A stretch of 64,000 nt of DNA from Bacillus cytotoxicus (GCF_023715645.1 NZ_JAMBOP010000003.1:186001-250000), one strand, 5' to 3'; positions 45,219 through 54,878 are shown, counted from the stretch's first letter. Notes: generated by a model not told the origin, from the letters alone. Translations and numbers: made by a program.

Positions 45219-45938
45219 TTATTCACCTAAATCAACATTGTGGTACACTTGTTGAACATCTTCTAAATCTTCTAATGCATCAATCATTTTTTCAAATTTC
45301 ACTTGTGCATCTTCTGGAAGTGTTACTTCGCTTTGTGCAAGCATTGTTAATTCTGCAACTGTAAATTCAGTTATACCAGCATTGTTAAATGCCTCTTGTA
45401 CTGCATGGAATTGTTCTGGGTCCGCATAAACGATAACTGCTTCCTCTTCTTCTAAGATGTCACGCACATCTACATCTGCTTCCATTAAGATTTCAAGAGC
45501 TTCATCTGCTGTTTTACCTTCAAGACCAATAACAGCAGTTGCATCAAACATATACGCTACTGATCCGTTTACTCCCATGTTACCAGCATTTTTGCTAAAT
45601 GCTGCACGTACATCTGCTGCAGTACGGTTCACGTTATTTGTTAATGTATCTACGATTACCATTGATCCATTTGGTCCGAATCCTTCATAACGAAGTTCGT
45701 CATAGCTTTCTTCTGAACCACCTTTTGCTTTTTCAATCGCACGGTCAATGATTGTTTTCGGTACGCTGTACGTTTTTGCACGTTCAAGTACAACTCTTAA
45801 AGTCTGGTTAGATTCCGGATCTGGTTCCCCTTGTTTTGCTGCTACATAAATTTCACGTCCAAATTTTGCATAAATACGACTCGTATTTGCATCTTTTGAC
45901 GCTTTTTTGTCTTTAATATTATTCCACTTACGTCCCAT
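45219..45938 (-). CDS. yebC: YebC/PmpR-family regulator
   Basis: 239 residues. N-terminus [20 protein letters not shown] with [17 protein letters not shown], then [20 protein letters not shown] and the three-domain YebC pattern. Family members are transcription regulators or translation factors that relieve ribosome stalling at polyproline; which applies here cannot be told. I choose the ATG at 45938 (GAGTGGA upstream), 30 codons inside the longest ORF. Confidence 0.95.
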   Translation of the reverse strand: MGRKWNNIKDKKASKDANTSRIYAKFGREIYVAAKQGEPDPESNQTLRVVLERAKTYSVPKTIIDRAIEKAKGGSEESYDELRYEGFGPNGSMVIVDTLTNNVNRTAADVRAAFSKNAGNMGVNGSVAYMFDATAVIGLEGKTADEALEILMEADVDVRDILEEEEAVIVYADPEQFHAVQEAFNNAGITEFTVAELTMLAQSEVTLPEDAQVKFEKMIDALEDLEDVQQVYHNVDLGE

Positions 45939-46162
45939 ACTAGTTCCACTCTCTTTCAACTTTAAATCTACATAAAAATAGTAATATAAAACATGCTGTT
46001 TCTTCAACAATTTTTCATTATATTTCACATTGTTAACAAAAAAGACAAATTGAAGATGTCACATTTATTCACTATATTGTATTATACATTATTACAAGTT
46101 TAATAATCAAAGATAGATAGGTCGTTCTTAATTTTTATAAATTTCACGTTAAAAAACCTACT

Positions 46163-46362
46163 TATATAAATCCAAATTAAAAACCTAACCTAAAAACCCT
46201 GTTCTTTTTAGATGGTCGTGAGCGCCTGGCCATGAGTAGTAGCGGTCAGGGCCCTTTCCTGCCACTTGCCAAGTTTTAAACAAAAGGAGCAGGACAGTAG
46301 GAGGCATGTTTGTTTTTGCATAGCTGCAATCTTTCGGTTAAAAAACCGATTTGGATTTATAA
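46163..46362 (+). repeat. Dispersed repeat family A, copy 9
   Basis: TATATAAATCCAAATTAAA to CCGATTTGGATTTATAA with GAGCGCCTGGCCATGAG and GGTCAGGGCCCTTTCCTGCC inside. The rest of the yebC-permease gap (46029-46541) is AT-rich and holds nothing else I recognise. Confidence 0.88.
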
Positions 46363-46541
46363 ATTGATAAATACTACTAACTCCATTAGACTTTTTTAAG
46401 AAGTCTCAAACAATAGTTCAATTTCAAAATTATTATGACAATTTTCTATATAGCAAACCTTAAACAATCTTCTAAAAAATAAAATATTCAAACTATATAC
46501 CTTGTATGAAATCACATAAATACTACCAACAATTCTTCTCT

Positions 46542-47954
46542 TCAATCCACTTCTTCAAATCTATTTTCTGAATGGTTCTCTTCACTTATATGACTATGTT
46601 TCTTTGAATATACAAAGTAAACAAATGCTCCGATTACTAACCAAATTCCAAAATACAACCACGTTGTTAAAGGCAAGTTAAACATTAAGAATAAACAACA
46701 TACAATAGAAATAATCGGTACAAGCGGTACAAGCGGTACCATAAATCCCCGCTGTAATTCCGGATGCTTTTTACGAAGAATAATGACAGATACCCCAACC
46801 ATTGCAAACGTTAAGAGCGCTCCAATATTCGCTAAATTCGATAATTCTTTCAAATCGACAAACCCAGCAATTAAAGCACTACCCGTTCCAGTTAACCAAG
46901 TTGAAAATGACGGCGCTTCTGTTTTTTTATTGATTTTTGCAAAAGCTGCTGGCAATAAACCATCACGGCTCATCGCAAAGAATACACGCGTTGTTGCATA
47001 AATGTAAGCGAAGATGACCGCCATAATTCCAATTACAGCTCCAAATGCAATTACACCAGCCACTTTATCTTGTCCCACAACTTCTAATACGTAAGCCATT
47101 GCTTCTGGCACGTTCAATTCTTTATACGATACCATTCCAGTCATTACAAGACACACTGCAACATAAATAATGGTACAAATCACTAATGATGCAATAATAC
47201 CAATTGGTAGATCGCGCTGCGGATTTTTTACTTCTTCTGCTGAAGTTGCCAGCGCATCAAATCCTAAAAAAGCAAAGAATACAGCGGCTCCCCCTGAAAA
47301 AATACCACTTATACCATACGGTGCAAATGGAATCCAGTTTGCTGGTTTTACATAAAACACACCAACAGCAATAAATAATACGACAATACAAATTTTAATT
47401 AACACCATTGCATTATTTACACGTTTACTTTCTTTCGTCCCACGTGATAATAGCCATGTTAGTGCAAATGTAATCATTACTGCTGGCAAATTCATAATTC
47501 CGCCCTGTGATGGGATTGTTAACAATGCTTTCGGTATCTCTAATCCAAATCCACTTATTAAGTTGTGAAAATACCCGGTCCATCCACCAGCTACTGCTGC
47601 TGTTGTTACGACGTATACGGATAATAGCGTCCATCCCATTAAATGTGCGACAAACTCTCCAATTGTTGCATAGGAATATGTGTATACACTCCCCGATACC
47701 GGAAGTGTAGAAGCAACTTCGGCATAGCATAAAGCTGCAAATCCACAAACAATTGCTGCAATCATAAATGAAAATATTACTGCAGGACCAGCATCTCTTG
47801 CTGCAACTAATCCAGTAAGCACGAGAACACCCGTGCCGATTATCGCACCAATCCCTAACATCGTTAGATCAAACGCTCCTAATGTTTTCGTTAACGTTTT
47901 ACTTTTACTCTCCCTTAACAACTGGGTAACAGATTTCTTTTTAAATAAATTAAT
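46542..47954 (-). CDS. APC-family amino-acid permease (YfnA/CAT type), unusual start
   Basis: About 470 residues with 12-13 membrane helices. FDLTMLGIGAIIGTGVLVLT near the N-terminus is the APC-family substrate loop, and FFAFLGFDALATSAEEVKNP is the cationic amino-acid transporter signature. The natural start looks like INLFKKKSVTQLL, but the codon before Asn is ATT (47952-47954), not ATG/GTG/TTG, with a strong AAGGGGGG 11 nt upstream. The only canonical start in frame further upstream is a TTG at 47990 within the edge of a family-A repeat. Use of ATT, or of the TTG, or a recent loss of the start are all possible. Confidence 0.88.
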   Translation of the reverse strand: MNLFKKKSVTQLLRESKSKTLTKTLGAFDLTMLGIGAIIGTGVLVLTGLVAARDAGPAVIFSFMIAAIVCGFAALCYAEVASTLPVSGSVYTYSYATIGEFVAHLMGWTLLSVYVVTTAAVAGGWTGYFHNLISGFGLEIPKALLTIPSQGGIMNLPAVMITFALTWLLSRGTKESKRVNNAMVLIKICIVVLFIAVGVFYVKPANWIPFAPYGISGIFSGGAAVFFAFLGFDALATSAEEVKNPQRDLPIGIIASLVICTIIYVAVCLVMTGMVSYKELNVPEAMAYVLEVVGQDKVAGVIAFGAVIGIMAVIFAYIYATTRVFFAMSRDGLLPAAFAKINKKTEAPSFSTWLTGTGSALIAGFVDLKELSNLANIGALLTFAMVGVSVIILRKKHPELQRGFMVPLVPLVPIISIVCCLFLMFNLPLTTWLYFGIWLVIGAFVYFVYSKKHSHISEENHSENRFEEVD

Positions 47955-47975
47955 TATGATACTGACCCCCCTTAT

Positions 47976-48240
47976 ACTATATATATTCAAATTAAAAATG
48001 CGACATAAAACCTCTTTTTTTAGGGGGACAAGAGCATCTGGCCGTACATAGAAGCGGGTCAGGGCCTTTTCCTACTACATGCGAGGTTCCTAACAAAGAA
48101 AGTAAGCGAGTTACAGGTCATGTTGTATTCTGAGAAATGCGCAGCCGACTGTTCAGGCTCGTTGACTAAGGTTCTTAAACATGAAAGCTTAGAAGACAAA
48201 GTTAGACAAAGATGTCGAAAAATTTAAATGAATTTATATA
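47976..48240 (+). repeat. Dispersed repeat family A, copy 10 (long, diverged)
   Basis: About 265 bp. The left side is typical (TATATATTCAAATT, GACATAAAACCTC, GAGCATCTGGCCG, GGTCAGGGCC). The right half is diverged (GCGCAGCCGACTGTTCAGG) and ends AATGAATTTATATA. Its left edge lies against the 5' end of the permease gene. Confidence 0.7.
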
Positions 48241-48245
48241 AGAAA

Positions 48246-48268
48246 AGCTAAGAGGATCTCTCTTAGCT
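48246..48268. terminator. Hairpin downstream of the threonine dehydratase gene
   Basis: AGCTAAGAG-gatct-CTCTTAGCT between the repeat and the threonine dehydratase stop at 48312. It has no strong U-run, so termination is only possible. Confidence 0.45.
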
Positions 48269-48311
48269 CTTCCCGTGTTCTATGAATTTATTTCTCGGTC
48301 TTTATGTTATA

Positions 48312-49310
48312 TTACTTTACTTCATTCGCGAAGAAATGCTCACATACGCTAGAAATACGAGTTAAATCAACATTTCCGCCAGAAATAATCGCTACTACTT
48401 TTTTCCCTTTAATATAGGAATCAACTTTACCTGCAAGAAGAGCAGCTGTCGCTAATGCTCCTGCGCCTTCTACAACAGCTTTTCCGCGTTGTAATAAATC
48501 TTTCATAGCTACTTCTAACTCATCTTCTGACACTGTTACAATATCATCAACTAATTCTTCTACGATTTCAAAAGTTAAGTTTCCTGGAATTTTTACTGCA
48601 CAGCCATCAGCAATAGTTGGTGCTTCATAATGCTCGACAATTTCACCTTTATCATAAGAAGCTTTCATTCCATGAACATTATCAGCTTGGACACCAATTA
48701 CATTGATAGAAGGGTTGTAAGATTTAAGTGCAACTGCGATTCCAGAAATAATTCCGCCGCCGCCAATTGGTACAATTACAGTATCAACGTCCCACATATC
48801 ATCAAGAATATCAATACCAATTGTTCCTTGACCTGCCATAACTTGCACATCATCATATGGATGTAAATATGTTTCTCCAGTTTCTTTTATAATTTCTTCA
48901 CATTTTTCTTTTGCATCATCAAACGTATCACCGTATAAAATGACTTCTGAACCGTATCCTCTCGTTGCTTCAACTTTCGCCTTTGGAGCAGAAGTTGGCA
49001 TCACGATTTTACTTTTAATTCCAAGTAAATGTGAAGATAATGCAACACCTTGTGCATGGTTACCTGCAGAACAAGCAATAACTCCACGAGCTTTTTCTTC
49101 TTCTGTTAAAGTAGAAATTTTATTGAATGCTCCGCGAAATTTAAATGATCCTGTTAACTGCATATTTTCTAATTTTAAATATATTTCTCCACCTGTTTTA
49201 CTTGTTAAATAAAAGGATTTAACAAGTGGTGTTTTACGTACGTTTCTATCAAGAACTTGTTTAGCATTTTTTATATCAACAATATTTAGTGGCAAAGTTT
49301 TCGTATTCAT
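48312..49310 (-). CDS. tdcB: Threonine/serine dehydratase (catabolic type)
   Basis: 332 residues, PLP fold type [21 protein letters not shown] carries the Schiff-base Lys (S-F-K-F-R-G), [11 protein letters not shown] follows, and [19 protein letters not shown] is the phosphate-binding glycine loop. There is no C-terminal ACT-like regulatory domain, so it is the short catabolic type that deaminates threonine and serine. ATG at 49310 with GAAAGAAGTG upstream; that RBS lies in a tandem duplicate of the 3' end of ald. It is probably cotranscribed with ald. Confidence 0.92.
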   Translation of the reverse strand: MNTKTLPLNIVDIKNAKQVLDRNVRKTPLVKSFYLTSKTGGEIYLKLENMQLTGSFKFRGAFNKISTLTEEEKARGVIACSAGNHAQGVALSSHLLGIKSKIVMPTSAPKAKVEATRGYGSEVILYGDTFDDAKEKCEEIIKETGETYLHPYDDVQVMAGQGTIGIDILDDMWDVDTVIVPIGGGGIISGIAVALKSYNPSINVIGVQADNVHGMKASYDKGEIVEHYEAPTIADGCAVKIPGNLTFEIVEELVDDIVTVSEDELEVAMKDLLQRGKAVVEGAGALATAALLAGKVDSYIKGKKVVAIISGGNVDLTRISSVCEHFFANEVK

Positions 49311-49424
49311 ATCAACACTTCTTTCAATTGTTTATAATGTAATCCTAACGTTCTTCCTAAACTTTTATAATACTTCGTTCAATTGTTTATAATCTAATTC
49401 TAACGTTGTTCCTAAATTTTTATA
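49311..49424 (-). repeat. Tandem duplication of the ald 3' end
   Basis: A unit of 55 bp occurs twice: once in the last codons of ald (about 49368-49424) and again in the ald-tdcB gap (about 49313-49369). Both contain TTCAATTGTTTATAAT, TAACGTT and TTCCTAAA. The copies are roughly 85% identical by eye. The second copy supplies the tdcB ribosome-binding site. Confidence 0.85.
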
Positions 49425-50474
49425 AGTAATGGTTCCTTTATAAATATTGACACCATGTACTAATGCTGGTTTGTTTTGAATAGTCTTTTCTAAACCATCG
49501 TTAGCAATTGCTAATAAATAATCGATATTTCCATTCGCTAACGCCATAGTCGAAGTACGTGGAGTCGCTCCTGGCATATTTGGTACAGCATAATGAATTA
49601 CACCGTGCTTAATAAATACAGGATCATTATGTGTTGTATAGTGATCAATTGTTTCAATTGTTCCGCCTTGATCAATTGAAATATCAACTACAACACTGCC
49701 TGGTTTCATAGACTGAATCATGTACTCTTTCACGATTTTTGGTGGTCTAGCACCCGGAATTAAAATAGTTGAAATAAATAAATCTGCAGTTTTAATTGTT
49801 CTCTCTAAGTTTTCAGTAGTAGATTCAATAACTTCAACCGGTGCATTTGCATATTTTTCTTGTAAATAAGCAATTTGCGTTTTATTTAATTCTAAAATAG
49901 TTACGTTACAACCAATTCCAACGGCCATATCACAAGCGTTAATCGCTGCATTACCTCCGCCTAAAATTACAACATTACCAGCAGGAATACCCTCTATACC
50001 TGATAATAAAATCCCTTCTCCTTCATGTTGTTTTTCTAAGTAATAAGCGCCCATAAATACTGCGCGACGCCCAGCAATTGCACTCATCGGTTTTAATAAT
50101 GTTAAAACGCCATTATCACTAATTGTTTCTCCGGCAATTGCGGTTGTTCCCGCTTTTCTCATCGCTTCTACACACTCTTTAGAAGCTGCTAGATGTAAAA
50201 ATCCCCAAACAATTAGATCTTTCTTAAAATATTTATATTCATCCACTAAAGGTTCTTTTACTTTTACTAACATATCAACATCCCAGGCTTGCTCTTGATT
50301 AACTAAAGTAGCACCTGCATTTGTATATTCTTCATTTGTATAACCTGATCCCACACCAGCGTCTTTTTCTACTAACACTTCATGTCCTGCTTCGATTAAT
50401 TTTCGAGCATTTTCTGGTGTCATCCCAACACGTGCTTCACCTTTTTTAATTTCTTTTACTACGCCAATTCTCAT
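49365..50474 (-). CDS. ald: Alanine dehydrogenase
   Basis: 369 residues starting MRIGVVKEIKKGEARVGMTP, with the substrate Lys/His segments (MLVKVKEP, FLHLAAS), the NAD-binding VVILGGGNAAINACDMAVGI and the catalytic VVVDISIDQGG. It reversibly deaminates L-alanine to pyruvate and ammonia, important for alanine use and for spore germination and outgrowth. ATG at 50474 with AAAGGATG upstream. Three TGTGA-N6-TCACA boxes lie between it and the divergent permease gene. Confidence 0.96.
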   Translation of the reverse strand: MRIGVVKEIKKGEARVGMTPENARKLIEAGHEVLVEKDAGVGSGYTNEEYTNAGATLVNQEQAWDVDMLVKVKEPLVDEYKYFKKDLIVWGFLHLAASKECVEAMRKAGTTAIAGETISDNGVLTLLKPMSAIAGRRAVFMGAYYLEKQHEGEGILLSGIEGIPAGNVVILGGGNAAINACDMAVGIGCNVTILELNKTQIAYLQEKYANAPVEVIESTTENLERTIKTADLFISTILIPGARPPKIVKEYMIQSMKPGSVVVDISIDQGGTIETIDHYTTHNDPVFIKHGVIHYAVPNMPGATPRTSTMALANGNIDYLLAIANDGLEKTIQNKPALVHGVNIYKGTITYKNLGTTLELDYKQLNEVL

Positions 50475-50654
50475 GCTGACACATCCTTTTACAATGTAAT
50501 ATCCTTTAAAATGTAATTTACACGATTACATTATTTTTTATACGATTCAAATAAATTCACGGAATATATCAAACTTGCTTATATTTCCTCATTATGTATG
50601 AATCGCTGTTTACACATATAAGATAACACTTACGAAAATGATGAGTCAACATTT

Positions 50655-50894
50655 TGTGAAATAATTCACAAAATGTTTTTTTTTATTTTAAAATAAATTT
50701 TTTCTTACATAGAAGGATTGAAACCATTTTTTAAATATGCTAAACTTTGTCACAAATAACATCTCTTTATGAATTCAAATGTTAATGCAATTTTATTTTT
50801 TTCAGTTACATTTGTGATCATTTTCACATTTAATAATATATAATACTATTAAATGGATTATATACATTTCTATATTATTGTGAATTACATCACA
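50655..50894. promoter_or_regulatory. Three CRP/Fnr-type boxes between ald and the permease gene
   Basis: TGTGAAATAATTCACA at 50655-50670, TGTGATCATTTTCACA at 50813-50828 and TGTGAATTACATCACA at 50879-50894 are all perfect matches to TGTGA-N6-TCACA, the binding sequence of Fnr in Bacillus. The first is nearer ald, the other two nearer the permease. No other sequence in the 540-bp gap looks coding. Confidence 0.8.
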
Positions 50895-51018
50895 AATAAA
50901 ATTAAATTTCATCAAATAAAAAGTACTATTATAAAAATGAGAGGACATACTACTAATACTAATTTAAAAACGAATTCATTAGAGATTGTATGTATTTTTA
51001 CTAACAGGAGTGATTATT

Positions 51019-52356
51019 ATGTCACAAGCACAACTTAAAAAAGAAATTGGCTTCTTTGCAGCCTTAACAACAGTTATTGGTACCGTTATTGGTGCGGGTG
51101 TATTTTTTAAACCTACTGCATTATACGGAGTAACTGGATCAGCAAGTTTAGGAATACTCGCATGGGTAATTGGAGGAATCTTAACTGTTTGCTCAGGTTT
51201 AACTGCAGCTGAACTTTCAGCAGCTATTCCTGAAACAGGCGGAATGATGGCATATTTAAAGCGTACTTATGGAAACTTAACTGCTTTCCTACTAGGGTGG
51301 GCACAAACTGTTATTTACTTCCCTGCCAATATTGCAGCACTTGCAATTATTTTCGGAACACAAGCAGTTAGTTTATTTGGATTAAATGCGAATGAACATA
51401 AATTGATGATTATTGGAGTTGCTATTATTACCGCAGCATTCGTAACCTTTATGAACTCCTTAGGAGCGAAAGCAGCCGGCGGAATTCAAATGGCATCAAC
51501 TATTTGTAAATTAGTTCCTTTAGCATTACTTATCATTTTTGGATTATTGCATAAAGGCGACGTAACTCTTCAACTGTTTCCAGTAGAAGCAGGACCAGGT
51601 AAATCATTTATTTCTGCACTTGGCTCTGGTCTACTTGCAACAATGTTTGCTTATGATGGATGGATTCATGTAGGTAATATCGCTGGAGAAATGAAAAACC
51701 CTAAAAAAGACTTACCTAAAGCAATTGTAATTGGGTTATCTACTGTAATGGTTGTATACTTACTTATTAATATTGCATTCCTTATGGTTATGTCTGCATC
51801 AGCACTTGCAGGAACTGATACACCTGCTTCTCAAGTTGCGACAATTTTATTTGGAGCAATGGGAGGAAAATTAGTTACAATTGGTATCTTAATTTCCGTA
51901 TTCGGAACAATCAATGGATACATTATGACAGGAATGCGTATCCCTTATGCAATGGCATTAGAAAATAAACTACCATTTAGTAAATGGTTTGCAACATTAT
52001 CTAAAAATGGCCACGTTCCTTATAATTCCGGAATCTTTATGTTATGCGTTTCAGTTATCATGATGGTTATTGGTGGATTCAATGCATTAACAGATATGTT
52101 AGTGTTTGTTATATGGATATTCTATACAATGACTTTCGTAGCAGTATTCATTTTACGTAAAAGAGAACCAGATCTTGTGCGTCCTTACAAAGTACCACTT
52201 TATCCTATTATACCTATAATTTCCATTGTAGGTGGATCATTTATTGTTATTAATACTCTTTTCACACAAACACTGCTTGCACTATGTGGTATCGGCTTAA
52301 CAGCTTTAGGTCTTCCGATTTACTATGCAATGCGAGATAAACATGTAAATAAATAA
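51019..52356 (+). CDS. APC-family amino-acid permease (SteT/LAT-like)
   Basis: 445 residues with 12 membrane helices. N-terminal IGFFAALTTVIGTVIGAGVFFKP is the first-helix signature of the L-type exchange group, and ATMFAYDGWIHVGNIAGEMKNP is the family motif. It likely imports or exchanges neutral amino acids such as alanine, serine or threonine, matching the dehydrogenase and dehydratase read divergently. I choose the ATG at 51019 (CAGGAGTG 7 nt upstream) over a start at 50986. Confidence 0.92.
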   Translation: MSQAQLKKEIGFFAALTTVIGTVIGAGVFFKPTALYGVTGSASLGILAWVIGGILTVCSGLTAAELSAAIPETGGMMAYLKRTYGNLTAFLLGWAQTVIYFPANIAALAIIFGTQAVSLFGLNANEHKLMIIGVAIITAAFVTFMNSLGAKAAGGIQMASTICKLVPLALLIIFGLLHKGDVTLQLFPVEAGPGKSFISALGSGLLATMFAYDGWIHVGNIAGEMKNPKKDLPKAIVIGLSTVMVVYLLINIAFLMVMSASALAGTDTPASQVATILFGAMGGKLVTIGILISVFGTINGYIMTGMRIPYAMALENKLPFSKWFATLSKNGHVPYNSGIFMLCVSVIMMVIGGFNALTDMLVFVIWIFYTMTFVAVFILRKREPDLVRPYKVPLYPIIPIISIVGGSFIVINTLFTQTLLALCGIGLTALGLPIYYAMRDKHVNK

Positions 52357-52370
52357 TTATTTGGAAAAAT

Positions 52371-52427
52371 AGAGGCGTATATAAAATCCTATTCTAAGTA
52401 GATGATGGATTTTATATACGCCTCTTT
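52371..52427. terminator. Strong terminator after the permease gene
   Basis: A 19-bp stem: AGAGGCGTATATAAAATCC and its complement GGATTTTATATACGCCTCT with a T-run. Confidence 0.88.
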
Positions 52428-52496
52428 CTATTATCAATCCTGATTAGATTCATCTAACCAACATTTTCAGCTCAATTCCTTATCAATCAAAATCTG

Positions 52497-52715
52497 TTAT
52501 AAAACCTCTACGAATTGCTTAGCCTGTCGATCTAGAGAACTTGCGGATTCAGAAATGGATTCAAATTCATCAACGGTTTCGTCAATTAGCATTTTTCCTT
52601 CTTTAACACTTTCCGAAACAGCCTCAATGCGTTTTGACATTCGATTAATTTCTAATGTAATACCTTCAACAGTATTTTTCACCTCACTAATAGAAAGTGA
52701 AACACACCAACCATA
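52497..52715 (-). pseudogene. Methyl-accepting chemotaxis protein C-terminal fragment
   Basis: The frame reads SISEVKNTVEGITLEINRMS, KRIEAVSESVKEGKMLIDE, TVDEFESISESASSLDRQ and ends AKQFVEVL. It is the heptad-rich coiled-coil of an MCP signalling domain. No ligand domain, membrane helix or HAMP is left; the frame starts against the MFS stop codon. It is a truncated leftover, probably from a rearrangement next to the MFS gene. Confidence 0.7.
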
Positions 52716-53972
52716 TCAAGTTGTTTCCTTCTCATTTCTCAATACTCTCTTTGTTGTAAATGCGATTGTAATCATCACCATACTCATAAACAGTATAGGA
52801 ATATAAACTTTTATACTAAAGACTTCAAATATTACCCCATATATAACTTGCCCTACAGGTGCCATACATTGTGCAACCGCTATAATAATTGCCATGACTT
52901 TCCCTAAATTTTCATTTGGTGTTTTCTTTTGCACTGCGGTAATAACAAAAACAGAGACAATTGTCATCATCATCGCAATCAAGATTGCACATAAGATAAA
53001 GAGTATGAATGACGGATAGTACCCAAGGTTAAGTACAAGAGGTGTAATTGATAAAGCCATCGGTATAATCAATAAGGCCATAATAAGAAACCAAAGATAC
53101 AATTTTTTCATTTGCATCTTTTTTGCAAAAAAACCAATGGATAATGCCCCTAAAATTGTAGCAAAATCAATGAGTCCCAGTCCAACGCCATACATTGTGT
53201 CACTACTATGCATAGCTACTCGTAAAATGATGGGGCCGCCAACAACAAACAACGGCGTGAGAATTAAGTTGAGGAAAGCTGCAAGGATTATACATTTCAA
53301 AATAAAAGGCTGTTTAACTACATAGATAAACCCGACCTTTAAATCTTTTACAATTGTCGATATGATATGTCCATCCTGTACCCTATTTACGAACGGGATT
53401 TGAATAAAAACCGCTAAAACTGCAGCTAAGAAAAAGGAGATACAACTCATCACAACCAACATTTTTAACCCTACAATGCCATACAATACTCCGCCTAAAA
53501 CAGGAGCTGCTACGCTTGATAATGCTTGAACACCGTTCACTATACCATTTGCCTGCTCTAGCTTATTTTCCGTAACTAACGAAGGAACACTTGCCATAAC
53601 AACTGGTGAATACATAGCGCTAATCATCGCTAGCAAAACCATGACAACACCGATAAGTATCACAGAAGTATTACCAGCTACTAACAACAAAAGAAAACAA
53701 AATACAATAGCACTGCTTGCAAAATCAAAAATTATCATTAAGTTGCGGCGGTTGAATCTATCGGCAATAGCTCCGCCAAGAGGTGATAACAAAAGCGGTA
53801 CATTTGATATAGCATACAAAGTCGCATATATATCTGCCCGGCCTGTTATGTCCAACACGTAGAGAGATAAGGCAAAACGTAAGAGAGAAGAACCTAATAT
53901 TGATACAATCTGCCCAATTACCATTAAGTGAAATGCTTTAGGAAAAGGCTTTATATTGCTATTATTTTGCAT
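52716..53972 (-). CDS. MFS transporter (multidrug-efflux type)
   Basis: 418 residues with 12 membrane helices. Motif A-like GGAIADRFNRRNLMIIFDF follows helix 2, and LGGVLYGIVGLKMLVVMSC lies in helix 5. It belongs to the MFS_3-type efflux group, which includes macrolide and tetracycline exporters; the substrate is unknown. ATG at 53972 with AAGGTG upstream. It lies downstream of a TetR gene and has a palindrome matching the TetR operator just upstream of its start, so it is very likely repressed by that TetR. Confidence 0.9.
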   Translation of the reverse strand: MQNNSNIKPFPKAFHLMVIGQIVSILGSSLLRFALSLYVLDITGRADIYATLYAISNVPLLLSPLGGAIADRFNRRNLMIIFDFASSAIVFCFLLLLVAGNTSVILIGVVMVLLAMISAMYSPVVMASVPSLVTENKLEQANGIVNGVQALSSVAAPVLGGVLYGIVGLKMLVVMSCISFFLAAVLAVFIQIPFVNRVQDGHIISTIVKDLKVGFIYVVKQPFILKCIILAAFLNLILTPLFVVGGPIILRVAMHSSDTMYGVGLGLIDFATILGALSIGFFAKKMQMKKLYLWFLIMALLIIPMALSITPLVLNLGYYPSFILFILCAILIAMMMTIVSVFVITAVQKKTPNENLGKVMAIIIAVAQCMAPVGQVIYGVIFEVFSIKVYIPILFMSMVMITIAFTTKRVLRNEKETT

Positions 53973-53998
53973 AATATGCACACCTTCCATAAAGATAT

Positions 53999-54017
53999 TA
54001 GACCGACTGCCGGTCTA
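53999..54017. promoter_or_regulatory. TetR operator upstream of the MFS gene
   Basis: TAGACCGACTGCCGGTCTA, a near-perfect palindrome 27 bp before the MFS start, sharing its half-site with the operator at 54856-54878. Confidence 0.85.
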
Positions 54018-54051
54018 TATTTTTGTATAAAATACTACCCTTAAATTTCCC

Positions 54052-54190
54052 GACATATAAGTCGCTGCTACGTGAATACAACATGATCTCTTAAACCTCG
54101 CATGTGAAAGGAAATGCCCCTGACCGCTTCTATGCACGGCCAGATGCTCTCGTCTCCCCTCGAAAAAAAGGGGGGTTTTATGTCGTTAAT
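54052..54190 (-). repeat. Diverged partial repeat family A, copy 11
   Basis: GACATATAAGTCGCTGC, GCCCCTGACCGCTTCTATG, CGGCCAGATGCTCTCG and TTTTATGTCGTTAATC follow the family-A order in reverse orientation. The TIRs are lost and the length is about 140 bp. It reaches the end of the TetR gene. Confidence 0.65.
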
Positions 54191-54191
54191 C

Positions 54192-54839
54192 TTATTCGTC
54201 ATTTTCAGGCTGTCTCATCAAAATATCTAAAATGTAATCGAAACTGCCTTTTTTAGCTCCAAGAGTAGTCTCCGTCATATTGATAAACGCCTTTGCTCTT
54301 TGCACCTTTTCATGAGTATGCCACTGAAACAATCCTTCATCGAATATTACTTGTGCAGAAGCGAGCAAAAATTCTATTGTTTCTTGTGGATAATCCGTCG
54401 CAAAAACATTTTCATTAATCCCTTGCTGAATCACCTCCGTCAAAACAGGTGTAAGATGTAAAATAGACTGAACTAAGCTTCTCTGATGCATTTCTGCATT
54501 ACTTGGTTGATGAAATTGTTCAATCATTTTTTCTTTGTTTCCCCCAGCTTTTGGTGCTTGCGCCATTAAAATATGAAATAATTTATCAAGTACAGGGATG
54601 TTTGGATCTGAAGCAATCTTTTTCGCTGCCGCTACATCTGCATTTACAATCCGCATAATAATCGCATCCATTACTTCCTCTTTTGATTTAAAATAGTGAT
54701 AAAATGTCCCTTTTGCGATACCGACTTCCTGTAGAATATCGTTTACAGTCGTTTTCATATATCCTTTAGAAACAAACAATTTTTCTGCAGTATCTAAAAT
54801 TTCATTTCTGCGCTCTCCATGTTCCTTTACAATCCTCAT
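54192..54839 (-). CDS. TetR-family repressor
   Basis: 215 residues. The N-terminal helix-turn-helix NEILDTAEKLFVSKGYMKTT, VNDILQEVGIAKGTFYHYFK is the classic TetR DNA-binding domain; the C-terminal ligand-binding part is unrecognised. ATG at 54839 with GGAG upstream. A perfect 23-bp palindrome precedes it and a near-identical one precedes the MFS gene, so it likely controls both itself and the pump. Confidence 0.94.
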   Translation of the reverse strand: MRIVKEHGERRNEILDTAEKLFVSKGYMKTTVNDILQEVGIAKGTFYHYFKSKEEVMDAIIMRIVNADVAAAKKIASDPNIPVLDKLFHILMAQAPKAGGNKEKMIEQFHQPSNAEMHQRSLVQSILHLTPVLTEVIQQGINENVFATDYPQETIEFLLASAQVIFDEGLFQWHTHEKVQRAKAFINMTETTLGAKKGSFDYILDILMRQPENDE

Positions 54840-54855
54840 GAATAAACTCCTTTTA

Positions 54856-54878
54856 ATTAGACCGACTGTCGGTCTAAT
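54856..54878. promoter_or_regulatory. TetR operator upstream of its own gene
   Basis: A perfect palindrome: 11-bp half ATTAGACCGAC, one central T, then the exact complement of the half. It lies 17 bp before the TetR start codon. Confidence 0.9.

Noticed and set aside
45077-45364. Plus-strand ORF of 95 codons antisense to yebC
   Set aside because: It begins in a repeat and continues through the terminator and the opposite strand of yebC, a well-supported gene.
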